A stretch of 64,000 nucleotides of DNA, from positions 1 to 64,000 of IMG/VR virus record IMGVR_UViG_3300032287_003869; one strand, given 5' to 3'. Below the pieces are notes generated by a model that did no database searches, was not told where the DNA came from, and saw nothing but the letters and a program-made list of their open reading frames with translations. Source of the stretch: a virus. How positions within the stretch are numbered: position 1 is the first letter of the stretch; every line of letters starts with the position of its first letter. This document shows, piece by piece, positions 15,910 to 24,204 of this stretch. The translations under genes were made by a program, and so were the position numbers.

Positions 15910-16283
15910 GATGCTTTTTCCGCAGGGTTTTTATGATATATGTTGTCTCTAAAATATTCCCAAAATTTTTCATTTGCTGGAACTCTTGCGATCAAATTAC
16001 AATAACTCATGTTAATCGCTCTATAGTCTTGCATGATAATATCCCAAAGAATTACAAGGTTATATTTGTTGGGATCATAATAAGGGTTTCCGTATGCTGG
16101 AGGAGTGGTTACTCTATAATTCAAAGTCAACTTCCCATCCAATGTGTTCAGGATATTTTGTGCGCTTGTACAGAGCATTCTCCTATATGGAGACTTTCCA
16201 GCTACAAGATGCCTTCTCCTGAACTTAATCTCGCAAACGTGAGTTCTAGCGAGTGCCTTTAGATTCTCCCTCGATATGAACAT
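15894..16283 (-). CDS. Sm-like/WYL_2-type phage protein (tentative)
   Basis: 129 residues from ATG 16283 (MFISRENLKALA); an earlier ATG at 16322 would extend the overlap with the co-chaperonin gene to 77 bases. The segment EIKFRRRHLVAGKSPYRRMLCT resembles the small beta-barrel DUF2693/WYL_2 proteins of T4-like cyanophages, followed by a long C-terminal part. Function unknown. Confidence 0.5.
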   Translation of the reverse strand: MFISRENLKALARTHVCEIKFRRRHLVAGKSPYRRMLCTSAQNILNTLDGKLTLNYRVTTPPAYGNPYYDPNKYNLVILWDIIMQDYRAINMSYCNLIARVPANEKFWEYFRDNIYHKNPAEKASWMNM

Positions 16284-16677
16284 CTTCTCTTGGTTTTGCA
16301 ATACCGAAAATGCGGTGTTCATTCAGGAATTGCCCATGCTTCAAGGTACCATGACCTTCAATTTCTACATTTGAAATCATAATTCCCTTGTTATTAGGGA
16401 AAATAACATAATCGTCTTTTTTGACCAAAGATGTACCTTGACCGCAAAGAATAACTTTGCCGACACGCCATGCTTGGGTATCGGCATTCACAGGAACAAC
16501 AATTCCGTTTCTGACAATCTCATTGGAGTTCCCACCAAGATCTACAAGCTCTACAAGAATGATATCATCAATAACTTTACAAAGATCGTATCCAATAAAT
16601 ACGCTATTGAGTGAGTTTTGAGAAAAGCCATCCAAGTCGATGAGTGATTTTTGAGGTGTTAAGGCGTCGATATTCAT
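16246..16677 (-). CDS. GroES-like co-chaperonin (gp31-type)
   Basis: A 143-residue protein. The core follows GroES order: VIDDIILVEL, NGIVVPVNAD, GKVILCGQGT, KKDDYVIFPNN and a final RIFGIAK (GroES ends in a DILAI-type strand). An extra N-terminal segment of about 30 residues precedes it. T4 gp31 replaces GroES to fold the major capsid protein, so a similar role is likely. The late-type motif TTTAAATA is 10 bases before the ATG. Confidence 0.7.
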   Translation of the reverse strand: MNIDALTPQKSLIDLDGFSQNSLNSVFIGYDLCKVIDDIILVELVDLGGNSNEIVRNGIVVPVNADTQAWRVGKVILCGQGTSLVKKDDYVIFPNNKGIMISNVEIEGHGTLKHGQFLNEHRIFGIAKPREDVHIEGESKGTR

Positions 16678-16687
16678 AATTCGAGTG

Positions 16688-16695
16688 TATTTAAA
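16688..16695 (-). promoter_or_regulatory. late promoter motif
   Basis: TTTAAATA on the minus strand, 10 bases before the ATG at 16677. Confidence 0.45.
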
Positions 16696-16718
16696 AGGTA
16701 TTCTAAAAAAGCAACAAG

Positions 16719-16994
16719 CTATTCTGATTTTTCTGTTTTTTTCAAATATTCTATTCTTTTAAATTTCTTCTGAGGAAGAACATTCAATAGCATTTTATAG
16801 TGCATTTCTCTGTCATTTTGTAAATAATTTAACTTATTAGTAGTCTCATTTACCATGTTGGCTGATTCGGAATCGCACATTGAAACCCATCGGTTTACCA
16901 TGAAAACGTTGTATTGTTTTATTTCCTCCACGTTTTCTTCTTGGAATGATTTCTTAAAAAATAAAACATTTTTGATGTAATCGAAAATTTGCAT
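16719..16994 (-). CDS. 62: clamp-loader small subunit, gp62-like
   Basis: A 91-residue protein. The middle QYNVFMVNRWVS and the C-terminal block (MLLNVLPQKKFKRIEYLKK) follow the conserved part of T4/cyanophage gp62 (KDYSKFMVENALS and AAVPRGKRYGKWAK in T4). T4 gp62 is 187 residues and cyanophage forms are shorter. It would load the gp45-like clamp with a gp44 ATPase, which is not visible in this window. Confidence 0.6.
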   Translation of the reverse strand: MQIFDYIKNVLFFKKSFQEENVEEIKQYNVFMVNRWVSMCDSESANMVNETTNKLNYLQNDREMHYKMLLNVLPQKKFKRIEYLKKTEKSE

Positions 16995-17058
16995 GTTATC
17001 ATGTTAGCACACTTGAAACAAATGAACAGATAATTTTTATTGTTTTTCGTTAAATCCA

Positions 17059-17066
17059 CATAAATA
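17059..17066 (+). promoter_or_regulatory. late promoter motif, portal gene
   Basis: CATAAATA, 5 bases before the ATG at 17072. With T4-like geometry transcription would begin at the start codon. Confidence 0.7.
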
Positions 17067-17071
17067 ATACT

Positions 17072-18877
17072 ATGCCAGAAAACGCATCTTCAGGAAGAGA
17101 ATCCACATTCGGTAGGGGATTGATGAATTATGTCAACTCCTATCTTCCATATCAGTCTTATACTGTTATAGATACAATATCAAAATTAAATCCAAAATTC
17201 AAGACATTCCAAGACACTGGTTCAAAAAGAACAGAAGCACTTTCCAGACAAAGTATCAGTTCTTCTTCTGATTATAATGATATTTCTCCTTCCGCATTCT
17301 TTAACATTGATTCGAATTTTTCGCAATACATGTATGCGAATGTTCAGGCTGATAAAATTTCTAGAATCAGAGACTATCGTGTTATGGCAGCATTTTCTGA
17401 AGTTGCGGATGCCTTGGATGAAATATGTGACGAGGGTATAAACAAAGACGATAATGGTGATATTGTAAAGTTGGAATTTCCCACAGAAAAACTTAAAACT
17501 GAAGTCAAAGGAGATATTAATGAGGAGTTTGAAAAGATAGTCAATTATTTCGAATTCGAAAAAAGAGGTTGGGAATATTTTAGAAACGTTCTGGTTGACG
17601 GTGAAGTTTATTGGGAAAATATCATCCACAAGGAAAGAGAAGAAGAGGGGGTTCTAGGTATTGTAAGTGTTCCGACAGAGCTTATTGATCCTATTTTTGG
17701 AAATGTTCAAAACATGCTAGTCAAGGGCTTTTTGCTTAGAAAGCCTGTTTTTGACAAAACAAATCCATCTAAAATTGTAGATTATGTTATGATTCCTTTG
17801 GATAAAAACCAAGTAACATATGTTAACTCTGGTGTTTGGAACGAAAATAAAACAATAAGAATTCCTTTCATTGAAAATGCAAGAAGAGCATATAGACAGC
17901 TTTCTCTCATTGAAGATAGCGTTGTCATTCATAGACTTGCACGTGCTCCATCAAGACTTGTTTTCAACGTTGATGTTGGTACAATGCCAGCACCAAAGGC
18001 TGAATCCTATCTCCGAAAGATGATTCAAGACTATTGGTCGAAAAGAACCTTTGACGTAGATCAAAATGGACAAGTCAATAAGTTCAATCCTCAAAGTTAT
18101 TTAGATAATTATTGGTTTGCCAAGAGACAGGGTTCTGAGGGGACTACTGTAACGGATGTTCAAGGAAGTGCTCAACTCAATAGTCTTCCAGACTTGGACT
18201 ACTTTGTAATGAAACTTTACAAAGCATTAAAGGTTCCTGTAAACAGAATTTCAGCGGAATCCGGTTATAATGATGGAATGCAGATGTTAAGAGAGGAGCT
18301 TAAATTTGCTAAATTCATAATGAGAATGCAAATGCATTTCGCGGAATCATTGAAAAATACATTCATTGTTCACTTGAGATTAAAAGGTCTTTGGGACAAA
18401 TATGATTTAAAAGAAACCGATTTTGAAATCAAATTCACTCCTCCTACTAATTTCTTTGAAATGAGAGAGGCTCAAAAAGCTCAAATAAAATACACAACAT
18501 TTAACGACATGGTTCAAAACGAATCCATATCCAAGACCTATGCTCAAAAGAAATATTTGAGATGGAACGATCAAGAAATACTCGCAAATAGAGCATTCCT
18601 CAAGAAAGACAAGGAGCTAGAGTTTGAACTTGCTCAGATTCAAGCCAATGGACCTATGTGGAAGACTGGAGGAGAGTCCGTTGAGGGTCAATCATTGGCG
18701 GCTGGAGGTGGTGGAGGTGCGCTTCCAACCGGAGAAGGCGCTCCAATAACAAACGCTCCTCCTGCTGGTGAGGGTGAAGCCCCTCCAGCTTTTGGACCTG
18801 CTCCAGCGGCGGGTGGTGGAGGTGGTGAAGCTCCTGCTCCTGCTCCTGCTCCTGCAACTCCTCCAGCTGGTGAATAA
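17072..18877 (+). CDS. 20: portal protein gp20
   Basis: A 601-residue protein forming the DNA entry and exit vertex. Portal features include RDYRVMAAFSEVADALDEICDE near residue 110, the segment RAPSRLVFNVDVGTMPAPKA near 295, and FTPPTNFFEMREAQ near 460. T4 gp20 is 524 residues. The excess is a Gly/Ala/Pro-rich tail from about residue 530 containing four GCTCCT repeats. A late promoter motif lies 5 bases before the ATG. It is followed by a packaged-type protein and a gp14-like neck protein. Confidence 0.93.
   Translation: MPENASSGRESTFGRGLMNYVNSYLPYQSYTVIDTISKLNPKFKTFQDTGSKRTEALSRQSISSSSDYNDISPSAFFNIDSNFSQYMYANVQADKISRIRDYRVMAAFSEVADALDEICDEGINKDDNGDIVKLEFPTEKLKTEVKGDINEEFEKIVNYFEFEKRGWEYFRNVLVDGEVYWENIIHKEREEEGVLGIVSVPTELIDPIFGNVQNMLVKGFLLRKPVFDKTNPSKIVDYVMIPLDKNQVTYVNSGVWNENKTIRIPFIENARRAYRQLSLIEDSVVIHRLARAPSRLVFNVDVGTMPAPKAESYLRKMIQDYWSKRTFDVDQNGQVNKFNPQSYLDNYWFAKRQGSEGTTVTDVQGSAQLNSLPDLDYFVMKLYKALKVPVNRISAESGYNDGMQMLREELKFAKFIMRMQMHFAESLKNTFIVHLRLKGLWDKYDLKETDFEIKFTPPTNFFEMREAQKAQIKYTTFNDMVQNESISKTYAQKKYLRWNDQEILANRAFLKKDKELEFELAQIQANGPMWKTGGESVEGQSLAAGGGGGALPTGEGAPITNAPPAGEGEAPPAFGPAPAAGGGGGEAPAPAPAPATPPAGE
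18830..18853 (+). repeat. hexanucleotide tandem repeat in portal tail
   Basis: Four perfect copies of GCTCCT, coding Ala-Pro repeats in the low-complexity C-terminus of the portal protein. The repeat is prone to length change by slippage. Confidence 0.85.
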
Positions 18878-18881
18878 TTTC

Positions 18882-18889
18882 ACTAAATA
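18882..18889 (+). promoter_or_regulatory. late promoter motif
   Basis: ACTAAATA, 5 bases (GTTCC) before the ATG at 18895. The identical motif and spacer occur before the gene at 23227 on the other strand. Confidence 0.7.
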
Positions 18890-18894
18890 GTTCC

Positions 18895-19272
18895 ATGGGA
18901 CTATTTGAAAAAACGTTCTCTATTTTATTAGAACAGACTTGGAACGCTGGATATATGAACATGTTCATGCCTATGCAAAAGAAAAAGAAAGGCATGAGGC
19001 ACATGAGACCTATAATTTTAGATCCTTTTAAGAGAAAACATGCTCAAACTGTTCCAGACATGCACAGACCTGATATGACTCTGATTCAACAAGTGGAAAG
19101 GCTTAAAAACAACCCAACCGTAAATGTTCCTCTTAATATCGTGCAACTTAGAAAAATTTGTAAGAAATACGGAATAAGTAGTGTGTCCAAAATGGAACCA
19201 AAAAAATTGGGAAATACCGGAATAATGATTGTTTGGAATGAACCCACAAAAACCTTCATATTGAAAAAATGA
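18895..19272 (+). CDS. predicted internal-head protein with capsid-targeting leader
   Basis: A 125-residue basic protein. The leader MGLFEKTFSILLE|QTW ends in the L-x-E pattern cut by T4-type prohead protease gp21. The mature part is rich in Met, Lys and Arg (MQKKKKGMRHMRP) and ends in a small helical and beta domain, suggesting nucleic-acid contact. It lies directly after the portal gene, where T4 encodes prohead core proteins. The function after packaging is unknown. Confidence 0.7.
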   Translation: MGLFEKTFSILLEQTWNAGYMNMFMPMQKKKKGMRHMRPIILDPFKRKHAQTVPDMHRPDMTLIQQVERLKNNPTVNVPLNIVQLRKICKKYGISSVSKMEPKKLGNTGIMIVWNEPTKTFILKK

Positions 19273-20021
19273 TCACTTTTGACAAATATAATGGTGTAAA
19301 TTGCATCAGAACATATCCAGATAATTACAATGAATATGTTCAATCTACCGTGAGGTTCACGGATAAAGAGAAAAATATCGCAGAAAGATCCTTATATAGT
19401 AATTATTGGAGAGAACAAATAGATCTTTACGGTCAGAAAATATTATATTACAGAAACTTGTATAATGTTCAAGATGGCGATAACACTTATGGTGAAATGC
19501 CTTTGAGCCAATTTGAAGCTCCAAGAGAAATGATAATGTTGTTCACTTTGACTGAAAATGCATTGGTTCTTTCAAAGTTCGGATATCGTTCAGACGATCA
19601 AGTAACGGCTTACTTGCATATTAGTTCGTTTTATGTGCATTACCCCCCAAATATCGAACCAAAATCGGGAGACTTGTTCAAGTTGGTTGAATATGGCTCC
19701 GATAGACCCGGTGAGCGTGATGGTAAGATGTACGAAATCACAGAACGTTGTGATGAGGATAATTCAGCCATCAATCCCTTGGCGGGTCATTACGTTTGGC
19801 TTTTGAAGGCCAAACGCTTTGAGAACTCGTTTGAAAATGCTCCACAAGAAAGAGGAAACATGCAAGTACATGATGATACCTTTTATGGTGATCTTAGCGG
19901 ATCTCTAACAGTTCCTCCAGAAAGAGACCCATCTTATCCTCAAGATTCAGATACCGAATCCAAAGAAAAAGTATTTGATATGTCTATCAATGATACTCTG
20001 GAGTATGGTGGATACTATTAG
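19269..20021 (+). CDS. gp14-like neck protein
   Basis: A 250-residue protein overlapping the previous gene as ATGA. The order of features (REQIDLYGQKILYYR, YGEMPLSQFEAP, LVLSKFGYRSDDQVTAYL, EPKSGDLFKL, GKMYEIT) parallels T4 gp14 (MRGVEMYYV, FGED, NFGMQVQDEVTL, PKEGDLIYF, LFEI). T4 gp14 is 256 residues and joins head to tail. The assignment is by eye. The last 35 bases overlap the convergent minus-strand gene. Confidence 0.65.
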   Translation: MITFDKYNGVNCIRTYPDNYNEYVQSTVRFTDKEKNIAERSLYSNYWREQIDLYGQKILYYRNLYNVQDGDNTYGEMPLSQFEAPREMIMLFTLTENALVLSKFGYRSDDQVTAYLHISSFYVHYPPNIEPKSGDLFKLVEYGSDRPGERDGKMYEITERCDEDNSAINPLAGHYVWLLKAKRFENSFENAPQERGNMQVHDDTFYGDLSGSLTVPPERDPSYPQDSDTESKEKVFDMSINDTLEYGGYY

Positions 20022-20280
20022 TTTTAATTCTTTGGAAAATGTTTCTTGACTGAGACTCAGCTTCTACATCTACTTCCATACCCTTAAACCTCTCTCCTAT
20101 GTATTTTTTGAAAGCTAGGGGTTTAACCCAATCCACTTTTTCAAGATCAAGTTTTAGCTCTACCGCTTTTTCTTCCGCTAATTGAACAATCTCCAAAAGA
20201 CAAAGCCACCTGATAAAAGTGTCTTTCGACATGTTGTGCTCTACCCCGTTGTTTGTTGTGATTTTGATTTCTTCTTCCAT
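19987..20280 (-). CDS. hypothetical protein
   Basis: 97 residues from MEEEIKITTNN. Unknown family, charged and mainly helical. Its 3' end overlaps the gp14-like gene by 35 bases on the opposite strand. A promoter TTGACC-N17-CATAAT lies 12 bases upstream of the ATG. Confidence 0.55.
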   Translation of the reverse strand: MEEEIKITTNNGVEHNMSKDTFIRWLCLLEIVQLAEEKAVELKLDLEKVDWVKPLAFKKYIGERFKGMEVDVEAESQSRNIFQRIKTNSIHHTPEYH

Positions 20281-20292
20281 AATTGAAGCCCC

Positions 20293-20321
20293 ATTATGCT
20301 CCAATATATAGTAGAGGTCAA
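20293..20321 (-). promoter_or_regulatory. sigma70-like promoter
   Basis: TTGACC (20321-20316), 17-bp spacer, CATAAT (20298-20293), 12 bases to the ATG at 20280. Confidence 0.5.
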
Positions 20322-20686
20322 GACAAAAATTTGGAAGTAATGAAAGATACGAAAAATGCCATGACTTTTTCGTTGTCTATACTTTTTTTACTCTCTTCCA
20401 ATATTTTAAAAGAGTTTTTTATGTTCTGAAAAGCTAGGTCTATGATTTGATCACCATCTTCCTTCATGTTCTCGCTTTTTAGAAAACTTTCAAATTTGCT
20501 TAAAAAATCCATCAATACTTCCTTGTTTGGGTTATTGAATTGGTTTTTCTTATAGATCATGTATTGATCTACATTTTTTTTAAATTTTGATTCAAAAAAT
20601 AATTTAACCGCTTTTGAGTCTGGAAGATTGGCTTCTGTATTTTCTGGAGAGATTCCAGAATTTTTTATTTCATTAAATTCGATCAT
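20318..20686 (-). CDS. hypothetical protein
   Basis: A 122-residue Lys/Phe-rich helical protein of unknown family, overlapping the upstream membrane-protein gene by 14 bases. Confidence 0.55.
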   Translation of the reverse strand: MIEFNEIKNSGISPENTEANLPDSKAVKLFFESKFKKNVDQYMIYKKNQFNNPNKEVLMDFLSKFESFLKSENMKEDGDQIIDLAFQNIKNSFKILEESKKSIDNEKVMAFFVSFITSKFLS

Positions 20687-21140
20687 TGTGTCTCGGATCT
20701 TTCAATGCTTCTTCCACATCTTTAATTATTTGTGGATTTCTGAGAGGATCTTCTTGAATTGGTTCCGTTTTAAGAACCGTCTTCACATCAAGTATGACTC
20801 CTACTTTTTTGGTACATTGAGAACAAATGTATGAATTGTCAGTATTCATGTCTAATGGAATAGTGGTTTGTGCCTTTTTGTCACAAGGACATACTACATC
20901 CACTGATATTTTTCTAAGTTCAGTTATAGCATCAAGTTCCAACTTGGCTTGAATAAATGCATTTTTTCTTTTTACATGCTCTCCGTAAAAATAGAAGCCA
21001 ACAATTTGTAGTAAAAATAAAAAAGAAGATGTGATCCAAAAATTGAATCCGAAATTCATACAGAATAGTCCACCTAAAACTGAAACTAATGCTGTTATTC
21101 CAAAGCTATATAAAAGTTTTTTTAGAATGTCATTTAACAT
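20673..21140 (-). CDS. membrane protein with zinc-ribbon-like domain
   Basis: A 155-residue protein. Two hydrophobic segments (about residues 12-30 and 34-52) form a likely helical hairpin in the membrane. A soluble part with paired cysteines (VVCPCDKK and YICSQCTKK) would form a zinc ribbon. Unknown function. It is cotranscribed with the packaged-type gene at 21541. Confidence 0.6.
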   Translation of the reverse strand: MLNDILKKLLYSFGITALVSVLGGLFCMNFGFNFWITSSFLFLLQIVGFYFYGEHVKRKNAFIQAKLELDAITELRKISVDVVCPCDKKAQTTIPLDMNTDNSYICSQCTKKVGVILDVKTVLKTEPIQEDPLRNPQIIKDVEEALKDPRHNDRI

Positions 21141-21142
21141 TC

Positions 21143-21541
21143 TTATAACTTATCATCATCTTCTGGATTTTCAACAATTTTGTTCATCTCTACTGTGCAT
21201 GAGAATAATATTTTTTGAATCTTATCCATTTTATCGTTAAAAACATTTACAGCATCAACTCTATGTTTATGTTGAAATACTACAGGATTTCTTTCTGCAC
21301 TTTTCAATGTTGCTCTAACCTGAGATGTTTTTGAGAAAATATCACCTATTTGTTGTAAAAGACTTTCCATTCCGAAGGGAAGTTGTTTTATTGCCTCATG
21401 AGTGTTTGTATTTCTAAATTGATTTACAACGTCATCTACGGTAATAACGTGGGAGGGCGCATCTTGTTTTGCGATACCCTTTACCCATTTATTATATATT
21501 TTTTGATCGTCTTCCAAAAGAATGTTAAAAGTTTCTCTCAT
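21143..21541 (-). CDS. predicted internal-head protein with capsid-targeting leader
   Basis: A 132-residue protein. The leader MRETFNILLE|DDQ fits the prohead-protease pattern. The mature part is helical with no recognised domain. It starts 36 bases from a divergent packaged-type gene, and each gene has its own late motif (TCTAAATA, 9 bases before this ATG). This is one of three such back-to-back pairs in the window. Confidence 0.65.
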   Translation of the reverse strand: MRETFNILLEDDQKIYNKWVKGIAKQDAPSHVITVDDVVNQFRNTNTHEAIKQLPFGMESLLQQIGDIFSKTSQVRATLKSAERNPVVFQHKHRVDAVNVFNDKMDKIQKILFSCTVEMNKIVENPEDDDKL

Positions 21542-21550
21542 GAGTATAAA

Positions 21551-21558
21551 TATTTAGA
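21551..21558 (-). promoter_or_regulatory. late promoter motif (divergent pair)
   Basis: TCTAAATA on the minus strand, 9 bases before the ATG at 21541, divergent from CATAAATA at 21565. Confidence 0.6.
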
Positions 21559-21564
21559 CTAAAA

Positions 21565-21572
21565 CATAAATA
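21565..21572 (+). promoter_or_regulatory. late promoter motif (divergent pair)
   Basis: CATAAATA, 5 bases before the ATG at 21578. Confidence 0.7.
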
Positions 21573-21577
21573 ATCTT

Positions 21578-21994
21578 ATGGGAATCTACCAGAAATATTT
21601 TAACACTCTTTTAGAGCAAGACGAAATCGAAGCGGCTCCAGTTGCTGTAACCCCAGACGATGAGGCTGGTGCAATGACCGCTGAATTGGATTCGGGTACT
21701 CCTCCGGACGCATTTGATAGTGATGCTGGGACCGTAGAAGTTATTAGAAAAGAATCTCTTGCAAAGCAAAAAAAGATTCTATCCCAATGGGTTAGCGAAA
21801 TTGAACGTTTCGTTGAATATGTCAACGGTGTGAATACTACTTCAGTTCAAGCACAACTTCACAATGCTGGGTGTGATACCTTGTTTGAAAAGATCGCTTC
21901 TTCTGAACATCGTAGAATCTCCCGTATTGCTGTAGAACTTAGCGGTCTTGCAGAAGCTCTCAAGGGATACTTGATTGCTGGAGAGCAAGATTAA
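21578..21994 (+). CDS. predicted internal-head protein with capsid-targeting leader
   Basis: A 138-residue acidic protein. The leader MGIYQKYFNTLLE|QDE ends in L-x-E. An acidic linker (about residues 16-50) is followed by a helical C-terminal domain without a known match. The stop overlaps the convergent primase gene in the shared bases TTAA. It could be a scaffold/core component or an injected protein. Confidence 0.65.
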   Translation: MGIYQKYFNTLLEQDEIEAAPVAVTPDDEAGAMTAELDSGTPPDAFDSDAGTVEVIRKESLAKQKKILSQWVSEIERFVEYVNGVNTTSVQAQLHNAGCDTLFEKIASSEHRRISRIAVELSGLAEALKGYLIAGEQD

Positions 21995-23010
21995 TTGATC
22001 TCCGCTAGTTTTATTAGTCCAGTCATTCCGCTATAGGAATTTTTCAATATAAACTTATAAGGAAATTCGTTTAGATTGTATTGAATACAAACATCGTTCA
22101 AATCTTTGAATTTTTTATATTCACTAGGCCAAAGAAATACCGTCTTTCCAGAGTTTAAAAGATATTTTGTTTTCTTTTTTGAGGCTGAATCGTTCCATTG
22201 GTTGTCCAATACAAAAATATGATCATGTAAAGGAAACAGTTGTAATTGTTTTTTCTGCTTTTCGGTAAACACTTCTGAACTGGATTCAGAAATCCCAGCA
22301 AGAGCTATTCCGTTTTTAACGAATGTGGCATCTAATGGCCCCTCTGTTATGAATACTTGGGGTATTTTGTCCTGAATTTTATCTATATTGAATATGGATC
22401 TTTCTGCATTTTTCTTGGAAAGATATCTCGGTTTTTGATCGACTTCTGAAAGTTTTCTAGATTGATAGAAAATAATCTTTCCAGTTTCATCATAAAAAGG
22501 AATTATAATTCTATTTTGATGAACATAATCATTGAGAGTTATATAATATTTTTTTGGTCTGTTTATAGCTGTTAAAAGTTTTCTCTTATTCAATACCTCA
22601 AGTGCCTTTTTAACATAAAACTCATTTGAGAAAAACATTAATTGCTCCTCATCTTCCATATCAATACAGTCGCAAGGTAGTTCATAATCTGTCTTTTTAT
22701 TGTTTGTCTTAACTTGAAACTTTTCTATGGGAACAGTGTCGTAGTCTTTAGATTCATTTAATACCTCATGAAAAGAATCTCCGCTCAACTCCATAATCCA
22801 ATTAACAGGATTCCCTGTCCAGCCACAATTATGACAATGAATCATGTTTTTCTTAGGTATGAAATAACACCTTTGCTTTTTTAACCAAGACTTTCCTTCC
22901 CTACAAATCGGACAACTTGCCTGATAGGTATTTGCGCCCTTATTGTGTTTTGGAGAGCCTCCATATTGGTAAAACTTGGATACAATGAATTCCTCTGGTA
23001 AAACTATCAC
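21991..23010 (-). CDS. 61: DNA primase gp61-like
   Basis: A 339-residue protein from GTG 23010. The N-terminal zinc finger is CPIC at about residues 34-37 with CHNCGW about 25 residues later. The Toprim domain shows FITEGPLDA and VLDNQWND. T4 gp61 is 342 residues. It makes RNA primers with the gp41 helicase. The promoter TTGACC-N17-TAAGAT ends 6 bases before this GTG, which is why I prefer it to the adjacent TTG. Confidence 0.88.
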   Translation of the reverse strand: MIVLPEEFIVSKFYQYGGSPKHNKGANTYQASCPICREGKSWLKKQRCYFIPKKNMIHCHNCGWTGNPVNWIMELSGDSFHEVLNESKDYDTVPIEKFQVKTNNKKTDYELPCDCIDMEDEEQLMFFSNEFYVKKALEVLNKRKLLTAINRPKKYYITLNDYVHQNRIIIPFYDETGKIIFYQSRKLSEVDQKPRYLSKKNAERSIFNIDKIQDKIPQVFITEGPLDATFVKNGIALAGISESSSEVFTEKQKKQLQLFPLHDHIFVLDNQWNDSASKKKTKYLLNSGKTVFLWPSEYKKFKDLNDVCIQYNLNEFPYKFILKNSYSGMTGLIKLAEIN

Positions 23011-23016
23011 CAAGGA

Positions 23017-23045
23017 ATCTTACTACAAGTTGAAGAAAAGGTCAA
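23017..23045 (-). promoter_or_regulatory. sigma70-like early promoter, primase
   Basis: TTGACC (23045-23040), 17-bp spacer, TAAGAT (23022-23017), 6 bases to the GTG at 23010. Confidence 0.6.
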
Positions 23046-23047
23046 GC

Positions 23048-23227
23048 CTATTTTTTCTCGATAGGAGTAATATCGACAACGCCTTTTCTTATAAAGGCAC
23101 CAGAAGAGGGGTCATACCAATATGCCTCTTTTACCATCGTATTCCCAACCTTCGTCTCAATTACTCTGGGAACGGATGGTTGACCGGAAATAGGAGATGT
23201 TATGATTTTAGGTTCTACTCTATTCAT
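23048..23227 (-). CDS. small late protein, unknown
   Basis: 59 residues from MNRVEPKII; I chose this start because ACTAAATA lies 5 bases before it. Pro/Val-rich with AYWYDPSSGAF in the C-terminal half. Unknown family, probably a virion or assembly protein because of its late promoter. Confidence 0.55.
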   Translation of the reverse strand: MNRVEPKIITSPISGQPSVPRVIETKVGNTMVKEAYWYDPSSGAFIRKGVVDITPIEKK

Positions 23228-23231
23228 GGAA

Positions 23232-23516
23232 CTATTTAGTAGACATTGTTTTTTTTCCATGGCTTTCAACAACTTTATACACATCATATGGTAAAATGTT
23301 GATAAAATCCAGTATTTTTTCCTTTATTCCTATATCAAACTTGACAATATCCACTTTCCTTATTTCCATTTTAGGTAATGTTACGAAATACAAAGTATGG
23401 TCGTTTTGATCAAAAAATACAAAAATTTCTCCTTTATAATCGCCCTTTAGAACGCCATAAGCAGATCCTTTCTCTATGTGATTCTTTTTCTTTGAGAAAA
23501 GATTCCGAAAAAACAT
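23232..23516 (-). CDS. hypothetical protein
   Basis: A 94-residue protein, strongly basic at the N-terminus (SKKKNH), beta-rich in the middle. Unknown family. Its last codons contain the late promoter of the next gene. Confidence 0.5.
   Translation of the reverse strand: MFFRNLFSKKKNHIEKGSAYGVLKGDYKGEIFVFFDQNDHTLYFVTLPKMEIRKVDIVKFDIGIKEKILDFINILPYDVYKVVESHGKKTMSTK
23233..23240 (-). promoter_or_regulatory. late promoter motif
   Basis: ACTAAATA on the minus strand, 5 bases (GTTCC) before the ATG at 23227. Confidence 0.65.
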
Positions 23517-23522
23517 AAAATT

Positions 23523-23855
23523 TTACATTTCGCCTCTTTGAAAGAGAACACGATTTATAAGAGAGTTTAATGCATCAGCATCCATTTGATTTTCAGCATA
23601 GTGAAAACAAATGGGACGACCCTTCATGTCATATCCGAAGACCATGAATGCTTGAAGAAATTCAGACAAATAGTTATTAACTAAACTCATCACCTCTTCG
23701 TTGTTTTTCGCTTCTTTTTTTACACGGCAAATGTAATTCTGAATGGAATCCGAAAGAAGTTCGTTGATCTGAGCACGATCAATAGCATTAAGCTTATCCT
23801 TCTTTTGGATAGGTGTGCTTGGGATTTTCTTCTTTTCGTTGTCCTTCTTTTCCAT
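23523..23855 (-). CDS. hypothetical protein
   Basis: A 110-residue charged helical protein of unknown family. GATAAATA lies 5 bases before the ATG, indicating late expression although it lies among replication genes. A role in late transcription or assembly is possible but not shown. Confidence 0.55.
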   Translation of the reverse strand: MEKKDNEKKKIPSTPIQKKDKLNAIDRAQINELLSDSIQNYICRVKKEAKNNEEVMSLVNNYLSEFLQAFMVFGYDMKGRPICFHYAENQMDADALNSLINRVLFQRGEM

Positions 23856-24204
23856 CTGAATATTTATCCTTATTGTATGGGCTTTCCTTTGCGCTATTAT
23901 TTACACCAGCATTCAATAAGTGTGTAATAATAACCTCAAGGCTTTCTGTTTTGATGGAAAAGTTTTTTAAAAATTTATTTCCCCCATCATTAATTTCAAA
24001 CATGATATCTCCAAAGAAATCTTTGTTTTCATAGCAAGTTATAAAAACCGAAGAACCACTTGGATCGACAAGTAAAGTCCAACATCTAGGATCATGTTCA
24101 CCATAGTCTCCAAATATTTTCCAAACTATAAATCCCGAATCTCTTAATCGTTTTACAAAATAGCTTGGGGTTTTAATTGAGTTTCTGCTTTTTTTATTTT
24201 TCAT
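23794..24204 (-). CDS. conserved T4-like phage protein, unknown
   Basis: A 136-residue protein. SYFVKRLRDSGFIVWKIF followed by DPRCWTLLVDP and VFITCY resembles a conserved hypothetical protein of T4-like cyanophages next to the clamp gene. The last 62 bases overlap the downstream gene. It overlaps the clamp gene by 4 bases. Confidence 0.6.
   Translation of the reverse strand: MKNKKSRNSIKTPSYFVKRLRDSGFIVWKIFGDYGEHDPRCWTLLVDPSGSSVFITCYENKDFFGDIMFEINDGGNKFLKNFSIKTESLEVIITHLLNAGVNNSAKESPYNKDKYSDGKEGQRKEENPKHTYPKEG
23861..23868 (-). promoter_or_regulatory. late promoter motif
   Basis: GATAAATA on the minus strand, 5 bases before the ATG at 23855, inside the coding region of the upstream gene. 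Confidence 0.65.

Noticed and set aside
15894-16322. Longer start (ATG 16322) for the Sm-like protein
   Set aside because: It would overlap the co-chaperonin gene by 77 bases; ATG 16283 gives a more usual overlap.
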